Assembly (NCBI GenBank): GCA_022496185.1
Contig: WTXG01000180.1
Location: 1-64,000 of the forward strand
From: Multifurca ochricompacta
Lineage: Eukaryota > Basidiomycota > Agaricomycetes > Russulales > Russulaceae
Length of the DNA stretch: 64,000 nt
Reading direction: 5' to 3'
In this document: piece after piece, positions 32,630 to 43,042 of the stretch
How positions within the stretch are numbered: position 1 is the first letter of the stretch
Layout: each line of letters begins with the position of its first letter
Position numbers and translations under genes: made by a program
Notes under the pieces: model-generated
Databases searched by the model: none
The model's input: only the letters and a program-made list of their open reading frames with translations
Told to the model about the DNA's origin: nothing

Positions 32630-35600
32630 TTCCAACTTTGGCGCCCCCCCGCCCACACCCACCTCCCACCGCTCTGTTTTTTGTTTTTTTGTTTTTGATC
32701 CTCGGCCAATCATCTGTACCTTCTCACTCACGCACTTGCTTTACGGTCTTGTCTTTCGTTCTCGTCCTCTTTTTTTTCAAGCTTGTCTCGCATCGCCTCG
32801 CATTCGCCCTTGCCTCTTCTTTTTTTTTTCTTGTCTCATCTCGTCCCTCCTCTGCTTGTGGGTTTTTTGTTTTGTTTTTGTCAACCGCTCTAACCGTTTA
32901 GAATTTCCCCCCCGATGTGGACACCTCGCTGGTCCCAGTCCACACCTAATCGCTCTCTTCATCGCGAGCGCCGTGTAGCATACCGTACCAGTAGCACCAG
33001 TACCACATACACATGCGCTCATTGTATTCAGAGTAAAGTATCTACATAAAGGTCTTTTTTTCTTTTTTTTTTTAATTTACGGTAGCCTTTTCCTCCTTCC
33101 TTTTTTCTTTTCCTTTTTCTTTTAAAAAACTTTCCCCCGCTGCCCTCGGAGGGTAAAGCCGCTCTCATAGGATATAGTAACACCCAAATCGAAACGATAA
33201 GATTGGCCCCATAATTTAAATAATAAAACATCGTATTTTTTTTTATATTTTGTTTTGGGTTGTTCTTGGCTTCGTCATCACCGACTTCGGTAATTGTTCA
33301 CTCAAAAAAAAAGTTATTTGGTCGTTGGATTGGCTTGTCCCTGTCAAGTCAAGTTCAGGAAGTTCCTGTCTGCCCGTCATCCCGGCGCGATGTATGAACA
33401 GAGAGAGTTTAGAGGAGTGTAGGCCTAAGCCCAGAACTGATGGGCGCGGGGGTGAGGGGGGAGGAGAGACTTCGATGGACGATTGGGGTTATGAAGATTG
33501 GAGTGAGAGTAAATCGTTCAGCAGCAGTAACAAGTGAATTAGTTAGTTAGTAACACCTCCCCCCCTCCACTATAAATGACAGCTTTACTACCCGCTCCCG
33601 CGCCCGCATTAAAGCGAATACCGCCGGTCGTTTGGATACATGTGTGCTCGCGTATGTATGTATATATATATCCGCCAGGCGTGCCATGCCTTTTAAAAAC
33701 AGAAAAAAGAAAAAAAAGCCAAGGGAGAGAGGGGGGGGATGGGGGAAATTATGAGCGGGTAGTAAGTAGCTTGCACGTTTTGTGCACGAACTATTACAGA
33801 ATAAGTTCGTTGGAAAAAAAGAAAAGCACTAAAATTAAGGGAAAACAAAATTAAAACAGATAGAGACTTAGCGTCCTAAACGTGTAAGTAAGTTACAAAA
33901 CGCCGTCGAGCTATTATCCTCTTTCTCTCTCTCTTCTCCTCTTCTCCCTCACTACTGCTACCAATAAGAACAGAGATAGCGACAGGGGGAGGGGGGTCTC
34001 TTTTTATTCACGGGTCAGAGATCCAAGAGAGTGGGAGAATGTATCGGTGTGAAGGAATGAAATGAAATGAAATGAATGAATGAATGAAACTTTCTCTCTC
34101 GAAAAGGAAGAAAGGTTCCAAGTTCCGAGAGAAAGTAAATGTATAAAAAAAAAAAAACTTATAATAACAATAATCACTATTTCTATTTGGCTGGTCTGGC
34201 CGGATGGCTGGTTAGATGGCTGGGCAACGAGGTCTTAATTTCCGATGACGACGAGGAGTTGGCGGTTTAAAAAAGTTGAATTTACTACTGACTAGCTAGG
34301 CCTGGGCCAAGAGTCGCCGACGGATTCGTAGCAAGAGGACGAGACGGCCAATTACTTCCTTCCCCCCATTGGTACATCACAACACATGTACATTAATATA
34401 TATTATACATACATATACACACCCACACGCACGCATAACACCCTTCTCAGGCGACGGCCGATGTGGCGCCTATACTGAACCAGAGTTGTTCAGGGCACAA
34501 TTGTCGACCGGGAGAAGGGAGAACAGCGTAAATAACATAACACGTACGTACGGTTTACTTTGAAACCACCTTTTTTGTTGTTTGTTGTGACTGACTTTTT
34601 ACCGGGTTGGTGAGGATATCACAAAGAAGGTTTACTTTTAACTCCTTTCTTGGGAGGCTTTCGTCGGGGCTCGCGACGCGACAATGGGCGAAACGGATCG
34701 TGACAGGTTGAAAAGAAAAAAAGCCTTGTTACGCGCGCCTCCCCCACCCCCCCTCTGTTTCTCCCTTCTCCACCCCACCCCATCCTCTCCCCCTCCCGTG
34801 ACACTTTCTTCAAGAAGCTTCATTTCTTCTCGGTTCTTGGATCTTGCTTCTTAATGCTTACGATGTAGAAGCAATGATTTGAAAACGGTGCGCTCTTCTC
34901 GCGATTGATTTCCTTTCTTTGCTCCTCCCTCCTTCCCCTCCTCTCCCTTCTTTTCCCTTCTTTTCTGAAACGGACTTAACGGTGACGGCCCGTCTCTCTT
35001 CTACAAAATTCTTGTCGTGGTGCTAACACGCGTGGCTTGTTTATGGCCGCCGAAGGGGCGGGGCGTGTGGCACCGTTCCGTGACTGAAATTTGGCGGGAG
35101 GAGGGGGGGGAATTGTTGGGGAAAGAAAGGAAAGGACGTTCCGCATCAGACAAGGGGGGTTTGACAGCACCATCGTCTTCGGAATGCCTTTTGGATTTTG
35201 GAAGAGCTGCTGGTATTGCTTTTGTTTTTTTTCTTTCTTGGGAGTGAGGAATGGAGACAAGGACTCGATCTTCGAAGGAAAAGAACGCTGTATTCGGAAT
35301 TGCCGTAAGCAAAAAAAAAGAGGCGCCTCTGCCTTGTTTGCAGGGGTTTTATGAAAGAAGTAGGGGAATCCAAATTCCTTTCACCTTTTTGAAAATAATC
35401 TATCCATTTCACATGCCTTTAATCGGGTCCAGAACCATGTCTGTAGCACATATTCCTTAAGCCTGTCTGTCTGCCTGTCTCCACGCCGTCGCCCTCAAGT
35501 GCCTAGGTGTCGTGCGTTTGAGTCACCCGATTTGACAATCCGTCCCAGCGGCCCCAGTCGTGATCCGGATGCGTGCAGCCTTAGCTCTTGAACATCCTTG

Positions 35601-36579
35601 CTTCCGAGTCCGTTAGATATTTGGATCCTGGTCGTAGTCCCGCAATACGCACTACAGAAGACGCCGTTGCGCTATATCAAAGACCTAATAAGAGAAGCTC
35701 CCCATTGTCATGCGGGGACTGTCTGACACGATGACGTACCTTTAACATCACGGGGGGACATCCTGTCAGACCATCCACGAGATTTCAATGAACCGCATAG
35801 AAATCCATCATCGCGATACAGCAAGCACGAAATATGACAGGGGATATATGTCCTAAGAGCGCCAGCTCGGCGGGTCCTAGAAATGGGTGAATCAAGACAA
35901 GGAAATAATTGCATCTTGCCGTATTCCATTCAGTGTGGTGGAACTTGAAAAAAAAAAAAATTCCAAGGGAAATGTCATTTGCGGCAGGAAGTTTTGAGGT
36001 ACCATCATGGTGCCCCGTGGACTAGACTTTTGCGGAACCAGATCCCGACGACGTAAACCAGTAAGAGACACTTTAGGGGGCCTGATGTCATGCCAGGACA
36101 AAGAAGCACAAATTGAGGCGCTCAGAAATCAAAGCGCTCTCGTATATTATCGGCTTTTGCGCCGAGAATCAGCCACTGAGAGTGCTTGTGCTTTCTTTTC
36201 GAAAGGAAAGCACACAGAGTGGTACGTTCGAAAAAGATCTTTTAGCATGACTGATCTTTGATCCATGGTATATATGGATTAATCCCGATTGAGTGACTCT
36301 TGGACAATATGTTGGGCCAAGGGATCCGGCTGTCTGAGCCCAAGCGCAGAGACAGAGTGTGTTTTCAGAGAGTATACACAGTGCACAGTGCTCAGTGTCC
36401 ATTGTTCGTTCGTTGGAGCAAGTCGGTGGGGGGGGGGGGGGAAGGTGAGTGGGGAATGAACCGTGAGAACAATTTTCGGGGACAAGCGAGGTGACCCTTG
36501 AACGATCCTTGCCACCAGAAAGACCGCACTATATTCTGCTCTAAATCTTCACTCAATTCAATATACTCTTTTCATAGAC
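32630..36579. other. Gene-free interval of about 3.9 kb
   Basis: No supported coding sequence on either strand. It contains long T and G/C homopolymers, pyrimidine-rich tracts and short tandem repeats, e.g. TGAAA/TGAA units at about 34059-34090. The right end should hold the promoter of the NDUFA4-like gene, but no clear TATA box is seen. Confidence 0.4.
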
Positions 36580-37100
36580 ATGCCCGGACCTGTTCGCAAC
36601 TCGTTTATGAGGCATTGGTGGGCCGTTGAGGTGCGCATTCAACTTTTTTTTTGCTAAGGAGGAAGAGACACACTCAGCAACGAACGTATCAATCAGGCCA
36701 TTCCGATGTGAGTACCCGTCGTCATCATCGCCTGTACCGTCGTACCTCTCAGGTTTTTTTTGTTTCTCTTAGCTATGTCGTTGTAGGTGCTGTTGTTGCT
36801 GGTGGCTCTTGGTACCTTACCCGCCTTGCACGTGGCCCGCATAGTGAGCACCAGCGGACACACACCTCGCCCTCATTCTCCGAAAATACTGAATTGATTG
36901 CCCCCCTCTCTCTCCACCCATATAGTCATTTGGACCAAGTCCAACCCCACTCCTTGGAACGACGTCAAGCAGGACGAGAATGTCAAGATGATGGCCGTCA
37001 ATCAGAAGTTTGAAAAGAGGTACGTTGGTGTCGCTCCTCATTGTTAGTTGGCATGACATTGACCAACGATACGCATAGCTGGACGCGGGATAGGCTTTAA
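36580..37100 (+). CDS. NDUFA4-like mitochondrial respiratory-chain subunit
   Basis: This is a small single-pass inner-membrane protein of the NDUFA4 family, associated with cytochrome c oxidase (formerly assigned to complex I). Five exons: 36580-36630, 36697-36707, 36773-36843, 36926-37019, 37079-37100, totalling 249 nt, 82 aa. MPGPVRN and HWWAVEAIPI precede one membrane helix (YVVVGAVVAGGSWYLTRLA). The matrix/intermembrane part reads VIWTKSNPTPWNDVKQDENV and ends FEKSWTRDRL. Length matches the family (about 80). The second exon is only 11 nt, and the frame works only if it is included. All introns are 59-82 nt with GT-AG ends. The start is the only ATG that gives this N terminus. Confidence 0.92.
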
Positions 37101-38142
37101 TGTTGGGGCGGGGAAGGGGGCCGGAGAGCTCAACGTGGTCGAATATCCGTGCACTGAACATTGTACCCATCGAACGGCCAGAATGATTATTCCTCTTTTG
37201 TCTGCACACGACCGCCACATTCCATTCCGGTCATGTTGTGACAAGATACTTTTCAAGTTGGGTCAACCCAGGGTTGATATCTCTCACGTCGGTAGACATC
37301 TATTGATGCTCGACGTGACAGCATTGAGCGGCGTACCAGTGTATATGAATCTTATAATCTTACCTGCCGTTATCTACTACAAGAATTGGATGCTATCCCT
37401 CAGAGGGATAGACCCGTTCTGGAGCCCACGCTTTCTGTATCCACCAAAAAGTAAAAGCTTCTCACTTCTTGTTCTTCTGACGCTCGCCCTCGAAGGGAAG
37501 ATTGGGATCCTTTCATTGATCATCAACTACGATGCTGTCAGAGGTGTCAAACTTATATTTTGTTTTTGTTTTTTGTTTTTTGTTTTTGGAAATGAGGACT
37601 TTAGTCACCGAAGGAGGGTCGGCCACTATACTCCGGTTATCCTCCGCAATTCGCCCGACTGCTCACTTGTTACCATCTGGCTTTGCGTATGAATTGAATG
37701 CGGCGCTCAAGATAAGGTTACAACATCCAGCGCACTCAGAACTTCGTGAGCCGCCCTGCACGCGGGATGCGAAGGTGACCACGTGCTGGCCCTCGCGGAG
37801 CAGTGTCACAACTCCCAGAGCTTTCAGGAAAAGAAGGGGGAGAGGCACTGGCTCTGACGACACATACAGATCGGTAAATAGGAAACCAGGAATTCTAGCA
37901 CTTATCTGTTGTTGGTCGACTATTGCAGCGCTCCCCGTCTCATTTATTTATTTTTATTGTATGTCTAGCCCGGGGGGGAATTTACACGTAACCCAATCAG
38001 CGGCACGGAAACAATCCCGAGTGATTTTTCGACTGAACAAGTCCTAGTGCTCTTTTTGTTTTTGTTCTGTAGAAGAATCACAGTAACCACTGGGAAAAAC
38101 AGACTGTCTATACGTTAGCCCCTTCGAAAGTGTACTAGAACT
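37101..38142. other. Interval between NDUFA4-like gene and the copia insertion
   Basis: No gene is recognised. It contains short open frames without family features and a TTTTTGTT-rich tract (37558-37590). The last five bases (38138-38142, GAACT) are the target duplication of the copia element. Confidence 0.4.
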
Positions 38143-38449
38143 TGTAAGAGCTAGAAAAGCGAGTAGCTCAGTCTTTGGAACAGAAAGACTATATTGCTAG
38201 GTAATACCTAGAAAAGCGAGTAGCTACAGAAAGAATTAGTAAAAGACAATGTAGCTACGAAGAGAATGATACTGACCTCAGTCTTTGGAACAGAAAGACT
38301 GAGGACACTAACTATGCGAATAGTCCTATAATAAAGTAAAGAAATTTGCACGACACCTCGTGCATTGTGTAGGACGGCCTCGATATGATCGATCTCGGGC
38401 CGCCATCTCCGGTATCTATGTGGCTGCGTGCCGTGGCTGTATTCTAACA
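38143..38449 (-). repeat. 3' LTR of the copia element
   Basis: It begins TGTAAGAGC and ends CTAACA on the + strand. Two internal repeats are each present twice: GCTAGAAAAGCGAGTAGCT-like, and AGTCTTTGGAACAGAAAGACT, the latter able to form a 7-bp stem. It is followed inward by the purine tract and the pol stop. Confidence 0.93.
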
Positions 38450-38456
38450 CGCCCCC

Positions 38457-41400
38457 TCAGCCTGCACGCTGAATGCCCATCGCTTCAGTGAACTTCTCAT
38501 GTTTCTCCCGCACAAGGCCCTTTGTCAACACATCTGCAAGTTGTTCTTCTGTTGGTACATACTTCAATTCGATCTCTTGGTGTTCGTGCATGTGCCTCAA
38601 GAAGTGGTGTCTGATCTCGATGTGTTTGGTGCGATCATGGAATTCGGGGTTTCGGGCGACTGATATCGCAGATTGGTTGTCCATGTGAAGGGTAGTTGGT
38701 AAGTCATCCTTCTGGTGGATTTCAGCTAGTAGCCGACGCAACCAGACGGCCTCCTTCGCGGCATGGGCTCCTGCAATATACTCGGCCTCAGTGCTCGATA
38801 GCGCAATTGAAGGTTGCTTCTTCGAGCTCCAACTTATCGCGCCTCCAGCTAGCATGAAGACAAAGCCCGAAGTCGATTTTCGATCGTTCACGTCGCTAGC
38901 CCAATCGGCATCAACATAACCTTGCAGCTCAGTTCCTCTAGGTGCACCGCGTGTGAAGACTAGTTTCGTGCCGCTTGTGGCTCTAAGGTAACGGAACGCG
39001 CGATCTAGGGCTCGCTTATGTTCCTCTCCAGGATTTGCAGCATGTCGTCCGAGTGCAGCGACTGTGTATGCGAGGTCCGGGCGGGTGCCGAGCATGGGAT
39101 ACATCAAGGCGCCAATGGCTTGCTGGTACGCCTTGACATCGACAGTGGGTGAGTCAAGTTTGATTAAGTGCTCATTCGCGAGAGCAGGGGTGCTGATGGG
39201 TCGAACGTCAGATTTTCCGTAACGCGCCAAGATTTCTTCAATGTATTTTTTCTGGGAGAGTGCCATCCAACCTGCTTTCCGGTCGCGAGTGACATGCATC
39301 CCAAGAATCCAGGTAAGCTCACCAAGGTCTGTCATTTCATAGACCCTTTTGAGTGCCTCCTTATCCTCATTTATTTCCTCCAGAGTTTTAGACACCATGG
39401 TGATATCGTCAACGTAGAGGGCAATGATGGATGGGGTATTGTTTCTGTGGCGGACGAACACGGCGTGGTCGGCCTCGGTGCGTTGATATCCTATACTTTC
39501 TAACTTCGCTCTGATATCTTGGTACCATACGCGGCCGCCTTGCTTAGTGCCATACACCGCTTTGACTAGTCGGAGTACCATGCCCTCGGGGATGTCGAAA
39601 CCCGGGGGTGGTTCCATATATATTTCTTCCTTGAGCTCACCATTAAGATATGCCGACTTCACATCCATTTGGTGTACTTCAAGATCAAACTGCGTTGCCA
39701 ATGCAAGAATTGCGCGAAGAGATGCAAACTTCGCAACGGGCGCAAAAGTCTCGTCGTAGTCGACGCCTTCGACTTGTGTGAAACCCTGTGCCACAATGCG
39801 AGCTTTGTGCCTCAAAACTTCCCCTGTGGGTCCACGCTTCGTGCGGAACACCCATTTACTGCCGACAACTTTACGTCCATTTGGGCGCGTGACAACCTCG
39901 TAGACTCCCATGCTTTCGAATGATCGCATTTCTTCCTGGCAGGCTGCATCCCACTTGCCGGCGTCGGGTCGCGCCATGGCTTCTCTGTAGGTGCGTGGGT
40001 CACTTGCTAGGTCAGATGTCGCAATATTGACTTGTTCTGCAGGGTCCCGTCTAGTTGCGTAAGAACTGACGGAATAGCGAGGGTCGTCATCGCGGACAGG
40101 AGGACGTGTGGATCGTTTGGGTCGGGTGGTAATGGTGGAGATGGGCGTTGGTTCTGGTGCTGGGGGTTCGGTGAGTGCACTCTCGACTTCGCTATCGCTA
40201 CTTGGCTGATGTTGGCTAGTAGTTTTCGTTGGCGTAGTTATTGTATGCGGCTGAATGTTACTGTTTTCGCCTTCCTCCCTTGGCTCTGCATGTTCGGCGT
40301 TGTCAATTTCGATGATTACTCGTTCATGACGACTTCCCGGCCCCCCTTCATCGAATATGACGTCGCGGGACTCAAAAAATCGGCCTGTAGAGCGATGTAC
40401 CAATCTAAATGCCTTGCGCTGCCGCGCATAGCCGAGGAAAGTGCATTGGAGGGATCGTGCACCCAGCTTGGTGCGATACCTCTCAGGAATATACATGAAC
40501 GCTCGGCATCCAAAAATCCGCAGGCGAGAGACGTCTGGTTTGTTGCCGCTCCAAGCTTCTTCTGGGGTGGTGTCGTCTAGAGCGCGAGTAGGGGTGACGT
40601 TGTGCAGGTAAGCAGCGTATTCTAGCGCGTCGTACCAGTAGGTTTCAGGCAGATCAGCATCAAGTAACATCGTTCGGACCCTGTCGAGGAGTGTTCGATT
40701 CATCCGTTCAGCAACGCCATTGTGCTGAGGAGTGTCAGGTGTCGTCATCTCATGTCTGATGCCTTTATCTTGCAGGAACTTCTGGACTGTGGTTGCAGTG
40801 TACTCGCCCCCTCCATCTGTACGCAGCGCTTTGATTCGCCCTCCCGTTTCGACTTCCACGCGCGCAACGAAGGTTTTTAAGTGTCGCATGACCTCGGATT
40901 TTTCGCGCATGCCGGCTACGAAGACTTTCCGCGACTTGTCATCCACCCAGGTTACAAAGTATTCAAACCCTTGGTGGGATCGCCGTGGTAGCTTTCCGCA
41001 CACATCGGAGAAGACTCGGCCTAAGACTGCAGTGGCTCTGGTTTCCGTGGACTTCTGGATCTCAGCGCGTGTCTGCTTTCCCTTAAGGCATGACTCGCAG
41101 GGGCCAGGTGGACTTGACTCTGAGGTAATGTCCATTCCCTTGACCATTCCCTTTCGAACCATGCGGAGAACGGCGTCAGCGTTGAGATGCCCAAGTCTTC
41201 GATGCCAGGTATGTAGGTCTGCCTTTGCGACTGTACTTAGTGCGATTAAAGCGGTTTCGTCTTTAGGGCTAATTTCATCTCCTTCAGCCGGGAAAGCGTC
41301 CACCCTGGCGATGTGCACTGTCTCTGGTGCGACAGTACGTGCGTCCATGATGTAGAGGTTTCCTTCGAGGCGTCCCTCACAGGTAAGTACCCCAGTCTGA

Positions 41401-42656
41401 CTATAGATTTGGCAGGTGTTCTTAGCAAAGCGGACATCGGCTCCGCGGCTTGCGAGTTGGGCAACGGACAGTAGATTTCCATGCAATTCGGGAACGTACA
41501 GGACGTCTTGGAGAATTGTGTTAGTCCACTTGTTGTTTGCCCTCATTCGGACGTGGATACTACCGACGCCAGTGCCAAGAATTGAGCTGTTATCGCCTAG
41601 GACGATCTTGACTGGGATTGAAAGTGATTTAAACTGGAAAAACCAATTCCTATGGGAACACATGGTACGTGATGCCCCTGAATCGATTATCCATTGCTGA
41701 TTGAGGTCGACGCGTGCTGATAGGACTTGTAGCACTTTGAACAGGAGTACGGGGTCTTCGCTTTGGATGGGCTGGCTATCCGTTACAGCGACTTTTGCCG
41801 CGGCCTTAGCGTTAGAGGAGGATTGCTGAGCATTAGCACCTGAGTCAGTAGCTTTGGCTTCATTTTCCTTCTTGAGCTTCCAACATTCTTCCACCACATG
41901 CCCACGCTTTTTACAGTGAGTACACCGTTTCTTTGGCTTGTCCTCTTCTGACTTTCCTTTTCCTTTTTTAGCTGCTTTTGCTGAGCGCGTGAAGTAAGCG
42001 GTCGCGCCAAGGCCCGATTCTTGGACACGGCGCTGTTCGTCAAGGATTATCTGTGATTTAACGTGTTCAACAGTGAGGGAAGAGGGATTTGTCGTGGAAA
42101 GGATGGTTTTTAAGGTGGATAGAGAGGTTGGGAGTGAGGAAATGATTGCGAAGGCGACGAGCTTGTCATCCAGTGGTAAGCCAATGTTAGAAATTGTATG
42201 GGCAGCCCTGACTATGGCATTTATCTGGGGCTCCAGGGATTCTGTGTCCGAGAGGGTGGAGCGGAAGACGTCGTTGATAAGGTAGACTATCTTTTGTTCT
42301 CCTTTGCCTTCGTAGCGGACTAATAACTTATCCCAGCATTCCTTGGCCGTCTTCGCATATAGGACAGTACTTAGGGGTTCGTCCTTGAGAGTTAATGATA
42401 TCTGTGCTTGCGCTTCGCTATCTTTGAATGCCCATTCCTCCTGTGCTTCAGGAGGTGCTGTAGGATTTGGCTGAGGCTCTGATCCATCAACCACGGACCA
42501 CAATCTCCGCAGTTTCAAGACCATTTGAACTCTGTACTTCCAGAACGTGAAATTGCCACCATCTTCTTCCAAGTATGGTATGTCATATTGACGTGCTCCT
42601 TTTGTAGACGGTGCTGCTGCCGCTTTGGGTGCCGCTGTGCTGATTGGGGAACTCAT
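38457..42656 (-). CDS. Copia Gag-Pol polyprotein (1399 aa, intact)
   Basis: A single open frame encodes all functions of a Ty1/copia element. In order: a Gag region (about 30-210, UBN2-like), zinc knuckle CTHCKKRGHVVEEC (about 244-257), aspartic protease DSGA (about 323), the GAG-pre-integrase block HRRLGHLN with CESCLKGK, and the integrase core with three acidic residues (FSDVCG about 549, RTDGGGEY about 608, HNGVAERMN about 645). Reverse transcriptase follows, with VHQMDVKSAYLNG and YVDD (about 1081), then RNase H (DADWASD about 1250, SSTEAEY, HMDNQSA, RTKHIEIRHHFLR). There is no stop or frameshift. The start is the ATG at 42656, 74 bp from the 5' LTR; the stop lies 7 bp before the 3' LTR. 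Confidence 0.96.
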   Translation of the reverse strand: MSSPISTAAPKAAAAPSTKGARQYDIPYLEEDGGNFTFWKYRVQMVLKLRRLWSVVDGSEPQPNPTAPPEAQEEWAFKDSEAQAQISLTLKDEPLSTVLYAKTAKECWDKLLVRYEGKGEQKIVYLINDVFRSTLSDTESLEPQINAIVRAAHTISNIGLPLDDKLVAFAIISSLPTSLSTLKTILSTTNPSSLTVEHVKSQIILDEQRRVQESGLGATAYFTRSAKAAKKGKGKSEEDKPKKRCTHCKKRGHVVEECWKLKKENEAKATDSGANAQQSSSNAKAAAKVAVTDSQPIQSEDPVLLFKVLQVLSARVDLNQQWIIDSGASRTMCSHRNWFFQFKSLSIPVKIVLGDNSSILGTGVGSIHVRMRANNKWTNTILQDVLYVPELHGNLLSVAQLASRGADVRFAKNTCQIYSQTGVLTCEGRLEGNLYIMDARTVAPETVHIARVDAFPAEGDEISPKDETALIALSTVAKADLHTWHRRLGHLNADAVLRMVRKGMVKGMDITSESSPPGPCESCLKGKQTRAEIQKSTETRATAVLGRVFSDVCGKLPRRSHQGFEYFVTWVDDKSRKVFVAGMREKSEVMRHLKTFVARVEVETGGRIKALRTDGGGEYTATTVQKFLQDKGIRHEMTTPDTPQHNGVAERMNRTLLDRVRTMLLDADLPETYWYDALEYAAYLHNVTPTRALDDTTPEEAWSGNKPDVSRLRIFGCRAFMYIPERYRTKLGARSLQCTFLGYARQRKAFRLVHRSTGRFFESRDVIFDEGGPGSRHERVIIEIDNAEHAEPREEGENSNIQPHTITTPTKTTSQHQPSSDSEVESALTEPPAPEPTPISTITTRPKRSTRPPVRDDDPRYSVSSYATRRDPAEQVNIATSDLASDPRTYREAMARPDAGKWDAACQEEMRSFESMGVYEVVTRPNGRKVVGSKWVFRTKRGPTGEVLRHKARIVAQGFTQVEGVDYDETFAPVAKFASLRAILALATQFDLEVHQMDVKSAYLNGELKEEIYMEPPPGFDIPEGMVLRLVKAVYGTKQGGRVWYQDIRAKLESIGYQRTEADHAVFVRHRNNTPSIIALYVDDITMVSKTLEEINEDKEALKRVYEMTDLGELTWILGMHVTRDRKAGWMALSQKKYIEEILARYGKSDVRPISTPALANEHLIKLDSPTVDVKAYQQAIGALMYPMLGTRPDLAYTVAALGRHAANPGEEHKRALDRAFRYLRATSGTKLVFTRGAPRGTELQGYVDADWASDVNDRKSTSGFVFMLAGGAISWSSKKQPSIALSSTEAEYIAGAHAAKEAVWLRRLLAEIHQKDDLPTTLHMDNQSAISVARNPEFHDRTKHIEIRHHFLRHMHEHQEIELKYVPTEEQLADVLTKGLVREKHEKFTEAMGIQRAG

Positions 42657-42730
42657 TGTTTATGGTGCGTGGTGGTTTTCTGTCTGGTATGTATTCTGGT
42701 TCAATTTAGAGAAACTCAGGTCTCATAATC

Positions 42731-43037
42731 TGTAAGAGCTAGAAAAGCGAGTAGCTCAGTCTTTGGAACAGAAAGACTATATTGCTAGGTAATACCTAGA
42801 AAAGCGAGTAGCTACAGAAAGAATTAGTAAAAGACAATGTAGCTACGAAGAGAATGATACTGACCTCAGTCTTTGGAACAGAAAGACTGAGGACACTAAC
42901 TATGCGAATAGTCCTATAATAAAGTAAAGAAATTTGCACGACACCTCGTGCATTGTGTAGGACGGCCTCGATATGATCGATCTCGGGCCGCCATCTCCGG
43001 TATCTATGTGGCTGCGTGCCGTGGCTGTATTCTAACA
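42731..43037 (-). repeat. 5' LTR of the copia element
   Basis: Matches the LTR at 38143-38449 over its full 307 bp. As the upstream LTR in the element's orientation it should carry the promoter. The primer-site-like CTCATAATC lies directly beside it at 42722-42730. Confidence 0.93.
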
Positions 43038-43042
43038 GAACT

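Larger units (their letters stand above)
38143..43037 (-). mobile_element. Complete, apparently young Ty1/copia retrotransposon
   Basis: This 4895-bp element is in minus orientation. Two LTRs of 307 bp (38143-38449 and 42731-43037) look identical base for base, and the insertion is flanked by a 5-bp duplication GAACT (38138-38142, 43038-43042). One uninterrupted Gag-Pol frame fills the interior. Next to the 5' LTR the + strand reads CTCATAATCTG, resembling an initiator tRNA-Met anticodon loop with CAT, which suggests a copia-type half-tRNA primer site. A purine tract (TGAGGGGGCG on the minus strand) abuts the 3' LTR. Everything needed for autonomous movement appears present, and identical LTRs imply recent insertion. 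Confidence 0.95.

Noticed and set aside
37135..37692. Open frame of 185 codons after the NDUFA4-like gene
   Set aside because: No domain features; it overlaps T-rich repeats that generate Phe/Cys runs.
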